Shown: piece by piece, positions 1 to 11,210 of the stretch | Position numbering within the stretch: the stretch's first letter is position 1 | Layout of the letters: every line of letters begins with the position of its first letter | Assembly: GCA_015680685.1 (NCBI GenBank) | Contig: MNCI01034785.1 | Coordinates: forward strand, 371,709-435,708 | Length of the DNA: 64,000 bases | Origin: Gnetum montanum | Lineage: Eukaryota > Streptophyta > Gnetopsida > Gnetales > Gnetaceae | Direction: 5' to 3' | Translations under genes and position numbers: made by a program | Notes under the pieces: model-generated | The model's database searches: none | Told to the model about the DNA's origin: nothing | The model's input: the letters and a program-made list of their open reading frames with translations, nothing else

Positions 1-2095
1 TACAGTGGAGAGCATGGTCCTATCACTTAGAGATAAATTTGTAAAAAGTTCCATTGTTTTGACACTTCGAAAATTTTGAGTAAAATGCCACTATTTTTAC
101 ACTTAGCCAAATTTTTTTTCAAGACATTGAGACCTGAAATTTTGTGATGTTTTAGAACTTATAGTTAAAACATAAAAACATTTTTTAAAAATGGCCATAT
201 AACTTCACCAAACTAAGCTAAGAAACACCACATTGTGGTTGTATGGTGGTAGGCTAGAAAGCATCGACTTGCCAAGGACTGCACAACCACTAGAGTGATC
301 ACTCTCTTGCCATGCGCATCGTTCATCATGCCATGAATCACACCACCTATCGCCTCATCTTTTGTTTCTCACATAAGCATTGTTGCTTGTAATCACATCC
401 TCCTATGCCTAATATTTTACCTCTAAAACCTTGTAACTACCTCTTGTGCCTCACCAGTGGTTGCTACGCTAATGCCCCGAACCACAACAACTTCCTCCTA
501 CTACCATCACATAAGTCATTACTCCACCTTGATGGCCTCCATGCTAGCAATTCCACCACCATGAGTGTTGTACTAGCCTCTCATGTCATACAAAGACCAA
601 AATCTTGCATTATGCTATACTAAAAATAAACCCTTTTATTTTCCACAATTCCTTAATATAGCAAAATACTTAGTCTTATTGCATCGCATCATTGAAACAC
701 CTACACCCATGCATCATATCATTAGTGTAAACACACAACATACCTTGTATTCTTAACCCTCATCATCATGTGGTACCATTCTAGTCATTATGCCATTCTA
801 CTCTGTCTACCATGCTATGATGTGCTCACTGTCATTTGCTACAGCACACCAAATCCTCAACATAACCACATTGGTCTAGCTTAGCTAGCTCAGCACTAGA
901 GCCACACTAGCCTAGCATGGTTTCCAAAAATAACAATCATGCTAGTGCTACACTAGCCTAGTTTGGCTACAAAAAATGAAAACCACACTCACCCACACTA
1001 GCTAGTATGATTATGTTTTGCACCAACATTGATGAAATGCTCACCCAACCTTTGTGCCTACCTTGTGCCACTCTTGCACCTATGCCACAACTATTAGAAT
1101 GGCTCTTCTACTGCACATGCTACCACATGCAACACAAACCTTTGGCTACGCTATCATCACGCAATTGAGTTTGCCCCTACACCCACTACTACATGCTACC
1201 ATGCCTCACATAGGCCTTCCTAGTCGTGATCCACTTCACCCTATACACCTACAACCCTCGTGAACCTCCTTTGTGGTCCCTACTATCATCTTCATTTGTT
1301 GTAGTAGGTATTGTGCAATGTCAACACTATCCTCCTACTCCTTGATGATGGTCCTTTCCATTCCACATTGCTGCCTTGCATTACATCAAATACTGAGTAC
1401 CACCAAAACCCTTGGCATTGCTTTCCTTCATATTCTTGCCTTCCATCACATTACTTTCTCATCATTTGCTACTTGCTACTATTTTAACTGATGCTGCTTG
1501 CTACTTTCTCATCATATCCTAAAAAAAAAAAATTAAACAAACATCTATTACACTTTTTTCCTTCTCCATATACACTAGGGCCATGTGGGCTAATGTGGCC
1601 CAAAGGGGGTGACTACGACCATACCCCTTCACCAATGCTTGTGCAATGCTACCTACCATGGCTAAGGATAGCATAAAAATGATGCTACCAGGTCTCCCAT
1701 CATCTGCACCATTTTTTGGATCCTACTTATAGCTCTACACTATGTCAACCAATGTCAGAATACATAGACATGTTTAAGGTACACAATGAGTAGATCCACA
1801 CATGCCTCCTAGAATCTACAACTAGCCTAGATCTACAATGGCCATGTTGCTACATAGCCTATTTTGACATCACAAAAATCCATTCCAAACACTAGCCATC
1901 ACCTTGCATCACCAATCATCCACCACTCAAACCTCTTGCCATATAGCCTCCTATGCACCTGCAGGCCCACACTATGTTATTTCATCTTGGGAATCATTGT
2001 AGTGACCTTGGATGATACCATTTCTCACATTGTGTTGGTACAATCACATCATCATTCTTTTACCTTCCACATTCTCTAGAAATGGCATGGGAGTT
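1..2095. other. Degenerate AT-rich repeat debris, no gene seen
   Basis: No recognisable protein is encoded. The short open frames here are of chance length and low complexity (His/Leu/Pro/Cys/Thr-rich, from CA/CT-rich sequence). Words such as CACTAGCCTAGC and CATGCTA recur around 880-1000. The stretch at 1617-1665 (ACCATACCCC...CATGGCTAAGG) recurs in diverged form at about 2898-2950, so parts of this region are old duplicated repeat fragments. Confidence 0.6.
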
Positions 2096-2098
2096 TGC

Positions 2099-2654
2099 AT
2101 AGAGGGTAGTGTAGAAGAGGCTCCTACAACTCCTTGTTCTATGATTCGTGCTCCTGCCTCCTATACAAAAAGATGACAATGATGACAATCTCAATTTTTT
2201 TAGTAAGGAGACAGAGGAAACAAAAAAGTTCATTAAAGAGTGTGTTGTTGTTGCTAAGTCATCTAGTAAGAAGGAGAGTGGAAAATCATTTGTTTTGCTA
2301 GATGTTAAGCCCTAGGATGACAAGATGGACAACCTCAAATGGAGGATGACAAACAAGGAGAGTGGATGGAGGAGGGAAGTGTAATAGATGTTTATTTTAT
2401 TTTTTGTTTTTTAGGATATTGTATGGAGGCATGAAAGAGTGCAATATTCGTTGTTCCAAAGTATCTTGATCCCAATAGCTATAGCAGAATTAGATCTTAT
2501 TAAAGGTAATGATGTCACAAATCTTGATGTACTCATTAGCAAGCTCTATAGTGAGGTAGTCCTTAATAAGTTGATTGACAAAGAAAAGATCATCCTCAAT
2601 TGTCATCAAGGTCTAGATATTCTTGATTCCATAGCCCACAACCACAAGCTTTGA
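2099..2654 (+). pseudogene. Decayed fragment of translation elongation factor 1-beta (eEF1B guanine-exchange subunit)
   Basis: Plant eEF1B alpha/beta subunits recharge eEF1A with GTP. They have an acidic linker followed by a lysine-rich segment and a C-terminal exchange domain. At 2165-2345 the + strand reads DDNDDNLNFFSKETEETKKF, then a run with AKSSSKKESGKSFVLLDVKP. This matches the family's acidic DDDDLDLFGxETEEEKK and KKESGKSxVLLDVKPWDDE signature. The Trp of DVKPW is a stop (TAG), and the frame is lost soon after. A T-rich run ending in TTTTTTAG at 2414 looks like an intron end, so this may be an unspliced copy rather than a processed one. The open frame 2439-2654 shows weak resemblance to the C-terminal exchange domain (SILIPIAIAE against SKLVPVGYGI, and HNHKL-stop against AFNKI-stop). 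That second half is tentative. Non-functional. Confidence 0.62.
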
Positions 2655-2719
2655 AGAATCCCATAGAAGATATGATTCTACTATAGCTATTGGGATCAAC
2701 ATACTGTGAAGTAACAACT
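2449..2719. repeat. Foldback / inverted repeat with ~50-bp arms
   Basis: The left arm, from about 2449 (GTTGTTCC, then TTGATCCCAATAGCTATAG), is repeated as its reverse complement at about 2670-2718, with only a few mismatches over some 45-50 bp. The arms flank about 170 bp. This could be a MITE-like foldback element or an inverted duplication of the end of the eEF1B-like pseudogene. No clear target duplication is visible. Confidence 0.65.
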
Positions 2720-3242
2720 TAGGATGAAGTTACATTTTTTACCCTTTGTAGGATTTGTAAGATTCTATAAGCTCTATTACACTCTTCTTCCTACCCCTGC
2801 CCCCCCTCCCCCATGCTAGGGCTACATTGAGAAGGATGACCATAATAAAACCAAAAAAAAAAAAGCCTTCAAGGTTGCTCACTTGAACCATGTAAACCTA
2901 CCATACCCCCTCACCCATGTTGTAGCAAATGCTACCCAACGTGGCTAGGGCAGGGTGTATTCATAAAAACCTAATTAATAACATAGAATAACATTAAAAA
3001 ATAAATATAATATAATATAATAAATTACATTAAATATCTATCAAATTTAATACCATTTTTTATCTTGTTTCACCTAGTTTATCATGTTTTATTTTGTTTT
3101 TGCTTAATTTTATCTTGCCTTTAACTTTATTTTTCCTTTCTCTACTAACTTTTTCCCTACCATTACCATGTTACAACTAAAATTTAACTTATTTTACTAA
3201 ATCTCATCTTGCATTTTCCTTATAATGACCTTTCGAGTGAAA
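2720..3242. other. AT-rich spacer, no gene seen
   Basis: Contains C-runs near 2800, an A-run near 2855, the diverged second copy of the 1617-1665 segment (about 2898-2950) and TAATATAATAT-rich sequence around 3005. No coding similarity was found. Confidence 0.5.
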
Positions 3243-3345
3243 CAAGCCCCTATCATGGCTTGCCAAGGCCTTAAACTAGCAATCCCATTACCTGTTAAGG
3301 CCTAAAAAGGGTAAAACTATAGCCCACCAAGGCCTAAACTTGGAA
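3243..3345 (-). repeat. Tandem array 1 of the CTAGTTTWAGGYC family (about 3 units)
   Basis: On the minus strand the units read GTTTAGGCCTTGGTGGGC, TTTTTAGGCCTTAACAGG and CTAGTTTAAGGCCTTGGCAA, spaced about 35 bp. The same core occurs in six other arrays in this window. Here it is on the minus strand, consistent with the plus-oriented element remains of this region. Confidence 0.7.
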
Positions 3346-3349
3346 AAAT

Positions 3350-3739
3350 ATGACCTTGATTGATCATGTTGGCCATATGTTTTTCCCTATTCCTTACTAT
3401 GATGTGACCTTACTTGACCTTATTTTACATTATTGTCTATCATTATCATGTCATTCAATGAATTTTCACATCAGTTTTGCATCATTTGTCCTTATTTCAT
3501 CATTTGACATCAACATAGCCTTATTTAACCCTACTTGACACTATTTTATGTGGTTTTGATCATCATTTGGCCTTCATTTGTCTTCATTCCATATCATTTT
3601 GCATCATTTATCCTTTGTTTCACACCATTTACTCTCATTTATCCCTTACACTCTTTGTTAACCATGATTAAACTATGTTTGTTCTTTTATTTAATGTGTT
3701 TTGACTCATATATGTATTATTATTAATGTATTTTACATT
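3350..3739 (+). repeat. Degenerate CATTTG-rich low-complexity tract
   Basis: Words of the form CATCATTTG, GACATCATTTT and CATTTATCC recur every 10-20 bp. A similar tract lies at 13150-13640. The open frames here (Phe/Ile/Leu-rich) simply reflect this composition. Confidence 0.6.
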
Positions 3740-4500
3740 TCTTTTACATTATTTAACAATTTTATTACATAGGTGCCACTTGATGTGCTTATGGTGTCAT
3801 TTAGGGAAAAGCTAGGAGGATAAGGAATCAAACTTGACTTCCCTTTAAGCCTCAATAAATCCCTCTTATGATGTCATTAGGCCAAATTGACCTTATGAAC
3901 CCAAACCTCAAGCTTGAAGCTATTCTACTATGCAGTTGTAACATCATAGGGGGGTCCCTTAGTCAAAATTCCCATCTAAACCATGATGATGAGGAGAAAA
4001 CACATGAAACCAAGTTCCTCACTAGAACTTAAGTCTACTCATGACCACATAAAATCCTTTTTATGCATGATTAAAGACATCACATGGCCCTAATTACATC
4101 TAATACTTACATGTTTGCTTGTAGTGTTGTTTATCACTGTTGATAGGATGCAAAAAATGACCAATGTTGATGACTTTGACAATCTACAATAAGTGAATAT
4201 GCATGCTCTATCTCTCTCCTTCTTTGGCATAATGAATGAATTATAGAACTTTGTAAATCTTATACACATTGCACAAATTTTCCTATGCTGCAATGATGGT
4301 GACTCATTGTGGCCTAGTTTGCTTGTTGTCTCATGTAGTCCTATACATCATATTGTAACAACATGCTTTCCTTGTCATATTTCTTGTTATCTTGGAGTTG
4401 TACTTGTAGGATGAATCCTGAAGTCATTACAAAGGTGCAACTCATTATGGTAGTAAGTCAGCATATGACCTTAATGTGCAAGAGTTGGTGTCCTATTGTG
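3740..4500 (+). repeat. Diverged copy of the sequence also present at 29990-30395
   Basis: Shared landmarks in the same order are TTTAACAATTTTATYAYRTAG, ACTTSATGTGCTTATG, CTTGGAGTTGTAYWTGTAGG and TAAGTYARCAYRTRAYCTTAA. The second copy is interrupted at its right end by the LTR starting at 30396. This copy therefore shows the uninterrupted target (CTTAATGTGCAAGAG at about 4476). Function unknown; probably part of an older repeat. Confidence 0.6.
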
Positions 4501-5185
4501 TCAAGAGTGCTTATGCCATTTCAATCTTATTACCTCTTCTTAAACCTAATCCCATATCCTGATAATGACCTTCCTTACTCTTAAATAACATTTTTGATCC
4601 ATGTTCAACCTTCAAGAATTGTGGCCATGTGATAGCTCCTTCATCATGCTCCACCATTAGGTCTATTGAATGCAACACATCTCATTTAGTGGGAAAAACT
4701 AAATCAAGACTAGGCTTGTTGAAGAAACCCAATGTAGGTTTCACCCCACAAAAAATGGGGACAAAATTTCCAAGAAGCTTAAATAGCTAATGAAAACTAA
4801 AATATGAACCAATAACTTCAAACATTCAAAGGGAGAAGCCTAGTGGTCCAAAGGAACCTTAGAGCAAGGTGGTGGTTCCTCAAACACATTTTCCAAGTGA
4901 GACAAACTTGAAAAAATGAAGTGCCAAAGCCACTAATTGACCAACATGTTTGTGTCACACTATAGTCATGGTATCAATACTTCAAGCCCATTCTCAACAT
5001 TCATAACCACTTCTCCAATAACTCTATTACCATTTCCTCATTATAGCCTTACCCCATCATCACAAGCACTCTTTGGCATGGTTCAAAATTACTAAATTGA
5101 GCACAGATAGACCTATAGTGATGGACCTATAGTGATGTTTTGTATTCTTTTTTGGTGCCTCTTAGGTCAATCCTCTAGATGCTGA
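4501..5185. other. Repeat-derived spacer, no gene seen
   Basis: No protein similarity was recognised. From about 5130 to 5185 the sequence is the reverse complement of the internal region next to the 3' LTR at 47925-48000 (TTTTGTATTC...CCTCTAGATGCTGACAAAG). The end of this stretch is therefore the 3' internal end of a plus-strand Tat-like element. Confidence 0.5.
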
Positions 5186-6760
5186 CAAAGAGAGGCCAAT
5201 GAAACACCATTAAGAAAATGCATGTTATAACCTTATTCCCTTGTAACCCTTACCCCATAAAACCTGAGGCTGAAATTTCATTGTAAAATGTGAAGATTGC
5301 AATCCATGAGATGCAATTTTACATACTTTAGCTTTTGGGGCTGAAACATTCCTCATAAGTAGTCAACACCTCAATCCCTAAGTGAAATAAGCCACATTAT
5401 CTCTATATTTGGGCTTTGGGGTGGTTAAAAATGCCTTTTAGACTGTTAAAATTGGCATTTTCATTGGTTTTGCGGGTGTGTATAACATTTACTACACTAG
5501 AAACACCTATAGGGGATGTAACATCATCCATGCCCACCATGGAGCGGTTTAACTCTTACCCCCTATCATTTCTTCTACATTCCTCCACTGTTTCACCTTC
5601 CCCTAGGATTTCTCCAATGAGGGTCTAGTATTTCATATTTTGAAAGTGTTGCTCTAGTGAGGGTCCAACAAGGGTCTATCATTGCTCCAACAAGGATCTA
5701 GTGAGGCTCTAATGAAAGTCCATTGAGGATCTATCATTACTCTAGTATCGATGCCATACCCCCAACATGGGTAAAATTTCCATTTACTATTTTAATAAAA
5801 GAAATGGTTTTGATAGGGGATCATAACTTACCATACATAGACACCTACAACACTTGAACATAACAACCAATTTTTTATCATTAAGGAAAATAATTTTTAG
5901 AAAAATTCATGGCCAAAACCTTATAAAAATCAAACTTAAACATCATGAAAAGGTTCTTAGAATTTGGAGGTTCCACAATTTTTGAGAATTCTAACACTTG
6001 CCAATACAAATATTTTGAAGAAATTTTTATCATGGAACCCATAACCATCATAGCCATTCTTACCTCCTTAAGATTGTATGTGCACTTACATCAATGTCAA
6101 GACTTCCAATGTGGATCTTCTTGGTAGCCCAAAATCCCCACACATCTCATCCCCCTACATCATCAAGACTGCAAATTTGGTAAGGATTGCAGCAAGGTTT
6201 CACATTTTCAAGAATTATGAAACATCTGGATCATGAAGCTAACTATGGTGCCATAGGCTATCTACTTCAATGGATTCCAAGCACTCATTGAAGTGAACCC
6301 CCCTTGCATCCTCAAGCATCATCCTATACACATTCCTTCAATTCATTCTTTCTTCTTATAATAAAGTTTAAAGTTCAATTTTTTTTGTGATAGTTGAATT
6401 TAGTTTTTGTATTTATGTGCATTTATTTTCTTAGATCTACATTACATTTTTATTTTTGTACCCCTAGTTTACATTTTCTAAGTCCTTGGATGATCTACCA
6501 AACCATCTAGGGTACCTTGGATCCTATTTTTCAAAGGCCCTTAATATTTGAGGTTAAAACTATTTCACTAAAATTTTTAGTCTTTTAGCAACCAAGATTT
6601 GCAATCACAACACTGTGCAACACAACTTCTAATTCATAAAAATATTTCTACCTCCTATCCTCCCAATAAACCAAGATAAAATTTTTAGTGAAAAGATCAA
6701 TAAAAGTACACTAGGTTTCTTGTAAATCCCTCTGAGCTTTTAGAATAATTTCTTAGACAC
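5186..6760 (+). mobile_element. Polypurine tract and start of a decayed 3' LTR (plus-strand element)
   Basis: CAAAGAGAGGCCAA at 5186-5199 is followed directly by TGAAACACCATTAAG. This is the same PPT/LTR-start arrangement as the minus-strand 3' LTRs ending at 47906 and 32286 (PPT AAAGAGGGGCCAA then TGAAACAC). The LTR therefore starts at 5200. Its far end could not be located: neither known LTR terminus (GTTAGTACA or GGTCGCGACA) is visible downstream. The rest of the stretch has no recognised coding content. Confidence 0.55.
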
Positions 6761-6774
6761 AACTATATTCAACT

Positions 6775-7010
6775 TAAGAAACTATCTAAGGAAGCTCTTA
6801 ATAGGCATGAGTTTCTTTGTGACATAGCTAGAGACCCAACGATAGTGATCAAAGATAATCCAAAGCTACCAAAGTACTTTAGATTGGATAGGTTTTGCCA
6901 TTATAACAAATTGCTATTCATGACACTAATTGTTTCTTAGCCATTAAGAATGACCTGTAGAAGATGATTGCCCATGAAGAGCTAGTGTTGAATGACTGGA
7001 ACTCTTCAAA
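6775..7010 (+). pseudogene. Gag C-terminal remnant, Tat-like Ty3/gypsy element
   Basis: Conceptual translation contains EALNRHEFLCDIARDP and LPKYFRLDRFCHYNK. This corresponds to the segment HDRFYELARNPALV plus PRGFKLDRFCEYQQ in the better-preserved gag at 53544-53897. In the family this Cys/His segment (C..H....GH.T..C) lies near the end of Gag, which forms the virus-like particle and binds RNA. Frameshifts and stops are present. The sequence up to about 7900 has the lengths and Ser/Pro/Lys-rich character of the gag-protease linker but is too decayed to align with confidence. Non-functional. Confidence 0.6.
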
Positions 7011-7899
7011 TACTAATAATAACTCTTACACTGTAGCCTCATTCATAACATCATAACAACCAAATGGTCTAATCCTCCTTGGAAACTATCTATTATCAAC
7101 ATATCACTAGCTAGTACTTAGCCTTAAAACATAAAACCTAAAACTCCCTTCATCATTAGGATACCATCATATCTAGCCCCTAAGAAGAATTTCATGATAA
7201 GTGACTAACCTTCAATGTCATCAACTTCATGACCTAGACCACAAGTTACCAATCCTTCTGAGGTTAAGGAACCATTTTTTATCTAGGTTCCTCTACCATC
7301 TACAAGGAAATTTATGATAACCTATGAAAAAATCCTACCTATAGTGCAAATAACTCAACAATCAACAAGAAATCATCACTACAACATTGATGAAAATAAG
7401 CTATTGTCAAACCAAAAACTAAGCTCACTTAAGGTAGCCAACAAAAAATGGCCTAGAAAAAATTTGATACACCAGAGTCTACATCAATATCACCTATAAC
7501 CATGGATAGGGAGCCCATGCAACATACTTTGAAACCTAAGCCAAAGAATCTAGGAAGAATGGAGGAAATCAAGACCACCATGGCTGAAAGATCATATGCT
7601 AAGGAGAAGAATTTTCTTACAATAATGAAATAAGAAAAATAGTATATCAAGAAAAATAACATATTAATAAACTTATATGATTTATTCGTGACCTCTCCTA
7701 CTTCCAAAAATGCACTAGCACAAGTGTTAACTTTTATTCCTATGATCAGAGACATGCTTAACAACAAAAAGTTCATTCACTTGGTCATTAAGCAATATCT
7801 ACTTAGGGAAAATAGCCATTAATCCATGCTAAAATTTTGTGATAGTGAGGTGAATATTGACTTATGAAATGGAGGAGTGTTATCTACTCCCCTCCTTTT

Positions 7900-8270
7900 T
7901 ACCATATCTATTAGTAGGTACAAAGTTCATCATGTTCATGTGGATGATAGGGTAGTAACCAATGTGATACCATACACCATTGTTTAGAAAATAGTCTTAA
8001 ATAAAAATATCTAAGAAACCTTTACCTGTACACTCAAGTCATTCAATAGGTCATGAGTAGTGATTTGAGATTCTATCTACTTGGATTTCATAGTTTGAGA
8101 GCATTTTTCCACATCCCTCAACTTCCTAGTAGTTGAAGAGGCACCCAGTTTTAACTTGATTCTAGGAAGGTCATAGTTAGCTAAGCTTCACCTGGTATTA
8201 GATCCTATACACTAATAGTTCCATTTACCATACACATGTGGGAAATTATGATTTATGGAGATAGCATGTG
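7900..8270 (+). pseudogene. Aspartic protease remnant, Tat-like Ty3/gypsy element
   Basis: The frame around 7925 reads VHHVHVDDRVVTNVIPYTIV. It corresponds to RVHIDDRAATNVILFPIVDK at about 58530 (minus strand) and to the active-site loop of retropepsins, which cleave the Gag-Pol polyprotein. Downstream, SFNLILGRS at about 8145 and FHLPYT at about 8225 match NLILGRLWLIQL and EIHLPYAG of the 58-kb copy, in the same order. The expected catalytic D-S/T/N-G is read as D-D-R. Several stops; inactive. Confidence 0.55.
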
Positions 8271-8636
8271 TTCACCATCTATTAACAACATCAATATTGA
8301 TCGAGGTTGAGAGGTGAAATTTCAACAGGAAACTTTCAAAACTCAAGTTAAGTCCAAAAATAATTATAATGTTAACAATTTCAAACCTACAATATTAAAT
8401 GATAAACAAATCACCCGTTGATTTTCATAACAAATGAAAAGAATGATGAAACTAGGATTGTACAAAAGAAGCCCCTATATCTATTAAATATCAAGGGATA
8501 AAGCATTATTAAAGATCTTATCCCCTCATTTATTAATAATATTTTGCTTACATTTGCAACCTTATATCATTTTTGAATTTTTTCGTTTTATATTTATATG
8601 ATTTTTCAAGACTATACCATGCTTTCTAGACAAGAG

Positions 8637-8825
8637 GGTCATGGACTATCAAGACCTAAAACTAGCAACATGATAGCCTATCAATACCTAGAATTTGTAG
8701 GACAATGGTTTGCTAATGTCTAAAATTTGTGACAACATGGTCTACCAAGGTCTAAAACTCACAACATGTGGCCTAAAATGGTCTAAAACTGATAGCTTTC
8801 CAAGGTCCAAAACTAGTAAATTTAT
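8637..8825 (-). repeat. Tandem array 2 of the CTAGTTTWAGGYC family (about 6 units, ~34 bp)
   Basis: Read on the minus strand, successive units are CTAGTTTTGGACCTTGGAAA, CAGTTTTAGACCATTTTAGG, GAGTTTTAGACCTTGGTAGA, AAATTTTAGACATTAGCAAA, AAATTCTAGGTATTGATAGG and CTAGTTTTAGGTCTTGATAG. The array follows the plus-strand protease remnant and precedes the antisense exon at 9270. That is the same relative place as the arrays at 51.7 and 45.9 kb. Confidence 0.75.
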
Positions 8826-9269
8826 GGCATCCCTTTTATCTCCCTTTCATGTACATTATAACTAGTTAGCCTTAATGCATTTTTTGTAATTTTTATTTTA
8901 AAATTTATATCTATCTTAAATTTTCACATATGTCATTCTATCACCCAAGTACTATTTCATAACTTTATCATCTTTATATCATAGCCTTGTACATGAAAAA
9001 TATAAAAAAACTAAAAACTATAAAAAATGTAAATGACAAAAATTTTTCAAATCAAAACTATAGTAATAGTCACATTGTGTGACAAATGACTTAAAGTAAC
9101 AATAATAATAGAATTCCCATGTCCAATAGTGATAGTTGCACTATGCAACACATGACATTAAAATGAAGATAATACACAGTCTCCAAGGATATGCCAACCA
9201 AAATAAAAATAACTATAACAACATAACAAAAAAAAAAACAAAACAAGACATGTCCAAAAGTAATGAAGC

Positions 9270-9341
9270 CTAAGGCATAATAGGAGGAGTGGGATCATTA
9301 CCATTATTATCACCAATGTCACCACCATCATCACCTTCAGC
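9270..9341 (-). pseudogene. Terminal exon of the antisense gene (third copy)
   Basis: On the minus strand an intron end (TGTTTATAG) is followed by 72 bases encoding AEGDDGGDIGDNNGNDPTPP, then three residues and a stop. Its style and place match the last exons of the two better copies: GENMGPNEAGNDGGDEGP-stop at 45633-45695 and NDGASPSGARADDEEDLRD-stop at 51298-51366. All are short, acidic, Gly/Asn/Asp-rich, and lie just beyond a CTAGTTTWAGGYC array. Upstream exons could not be traced. Confidence 0.45.
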
Positions 9342-11205
9342 CTATAAACAATAAGACATGCAAAAAATTAGTAAAAAAAATAACCAAACTTATTAACATG
9401 TTTTTCATTCCAATACAAACCAAATTTAGACCCTTTAGACCTTAATTTACATAGTGAAAATATGATGTTTACACCCTAACAAGTATTTAACTTAGTGAAA
9501 AACTAGTTGGACGTTTTAATAAATACTTAACATGTAAAAGTTTGAAACAAGAATTACCACAAACACTTGACATGAAACCAAGTTTTTGATCAAAATAAAA
9601 CCAAAATTGATAGTATTGAAGTTCAATGAATGGGATTTTATAAATTATGATGGCCAAAAGTCTCTAACAAGCTTAAATAATGGGGATGTGAACAAAGTGG
9701 AAACAAAAAGCATGAGTTTTCTTGGCTCTTAGAGCCTACATATTGCTAAACATTCCCACAAAAAGCTGCAAAAACTGTCATACATTGTGGTATTAATAAA
9801 AAATTTTCCACACACTAGCCATAAATCTATGGAAAAACCAAAATCACCAAAAACCATACAAAAAGTACCTAAAGCTACCAACAATAGCCCAAAGACCAAT
9901 ATTCAAAGTTGAACCAACACAAATCCCAAGGTTGGAAAAATACTAGAAAAAATTAAAAAAAATCTTTTTTTTACAAAAAATTTAGGAAACATAACTAAGA
10001 CCATCAAAATCAAACATCAAAACTCCATAAATATTATAGAAAAAGCTTAAAATTGCACAAAATTTTAATTGAAACCCCTAGTTTGCAATGAATTGACTAC
10101 AATAAACACTTTAAGAAAAGTTCATAAAAGGTTTTAAAACATTATAAACTTCATAAAAAACCATTTTACATTGTTCTTCTCATCCTTAGAGACCATAAGC
10201 ACTAACCACAAGATCACCAAAAATCTCAAACACTACCATTTTTCCAATGTGAAATCTATAAAATTTTGTGAAAACATGTTAAAAAATTAAAAATTAGGTT
10301 AGGAAAATATTCATAAAATATTCAAAAAAATATGATTTCAACTTCATCATAGTTGAAAAATCTAGAACAATATATCTATACAATCAAAATTATAAAATTT
10401 TAGCATATGTGCTCTAGCAAAAATGTCAAAGTTGAACCAAATTTGATCAAAACTAGGGAAAAAATGTTGAGAATAGGTTTGGAGAAATTCAATTTTTTTC
10501 AAATAGATAAGAAAAATAGAATATTTCACTTTTGACACAATCAAAAAGCCTAGATCTTTCACTCAAAATGAGTAGATTGAGAAATTTCAGCCTAGGTAAG
10601 CTTATAGGTAAAAAAATGTTTCCACAAAACTATGAATGATCCGAAAAATGGTGAGGATTTGATACTTGGTGGTCCTAAAAGAAGATCCTTTCCTTGAAGA
10701 AGAATCCAAAGCCTTGATACAATGCGTATTACCTCCTCTACCTCATCCAAGACTGGGTTCTAACTTCTTGATTCCATTTTCTTTACCTTGGTGCCCAAGG
10801 TTTTTAAAATCTACCTTCACTATTGCAAGAAAAAGCTTGAAATTGTTAGCTTTGTTGGAAAAAAACCATTCATAAAGATGAATAGAGGCCAATAATGCTA
10901 GGAACTTGTATGGATTTTTGTTTTCAAACAACACTCTAGCTCTTATGTATTGCACTCAAAAAATTGGGATAGAAAGAGCCTTTAATGTTGATGTTCAACT
11001 CTAAAATCATTCTAAAGAACCTTATAATTTGGTAATAAAAATCCCTTTGAAACCCAAGCAATCCATTCACATATTGAACTTAGAAAATACAAAGAGAAAT
11101 AATCCTAGTGCACTAGATATTTGTGAAAATTTTCTAGTTTATATCCTCATAAGCTAGAAAACCACCTCCTAGCTTGTTGGACAACATATACAACTAAAAG
11201 GCCTT
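9342..11205. other. A/T-rich unannotatable sequence
   Basis: Very A-rich on the + strand with many short A-runs. Open frames on both strands are short and of low complexity. If the antisense exon at 9270-9341 is real, this region would hold that gene's decayed introns and upstream exons, but I could not identify them. Confidence 0.4.
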
Positions 11206-11210
11206 AATTC

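Noticed and set aside
3350-3726. Hydrophobic Phe/Ile/Leu frames resembling membrane proteins
   Set aside because: They are produced by CATTTG/TTTAT low-complexity DNA; there is no conserved start and the same composition recurs at 13.2 kb.
9342-11205. Possible plus-strand gene at 10666-10875 and overlapping minus-strand frame
   Set aside because: Both frames are short, overlap, and show no family resemblance; neither is supported by splice signals.
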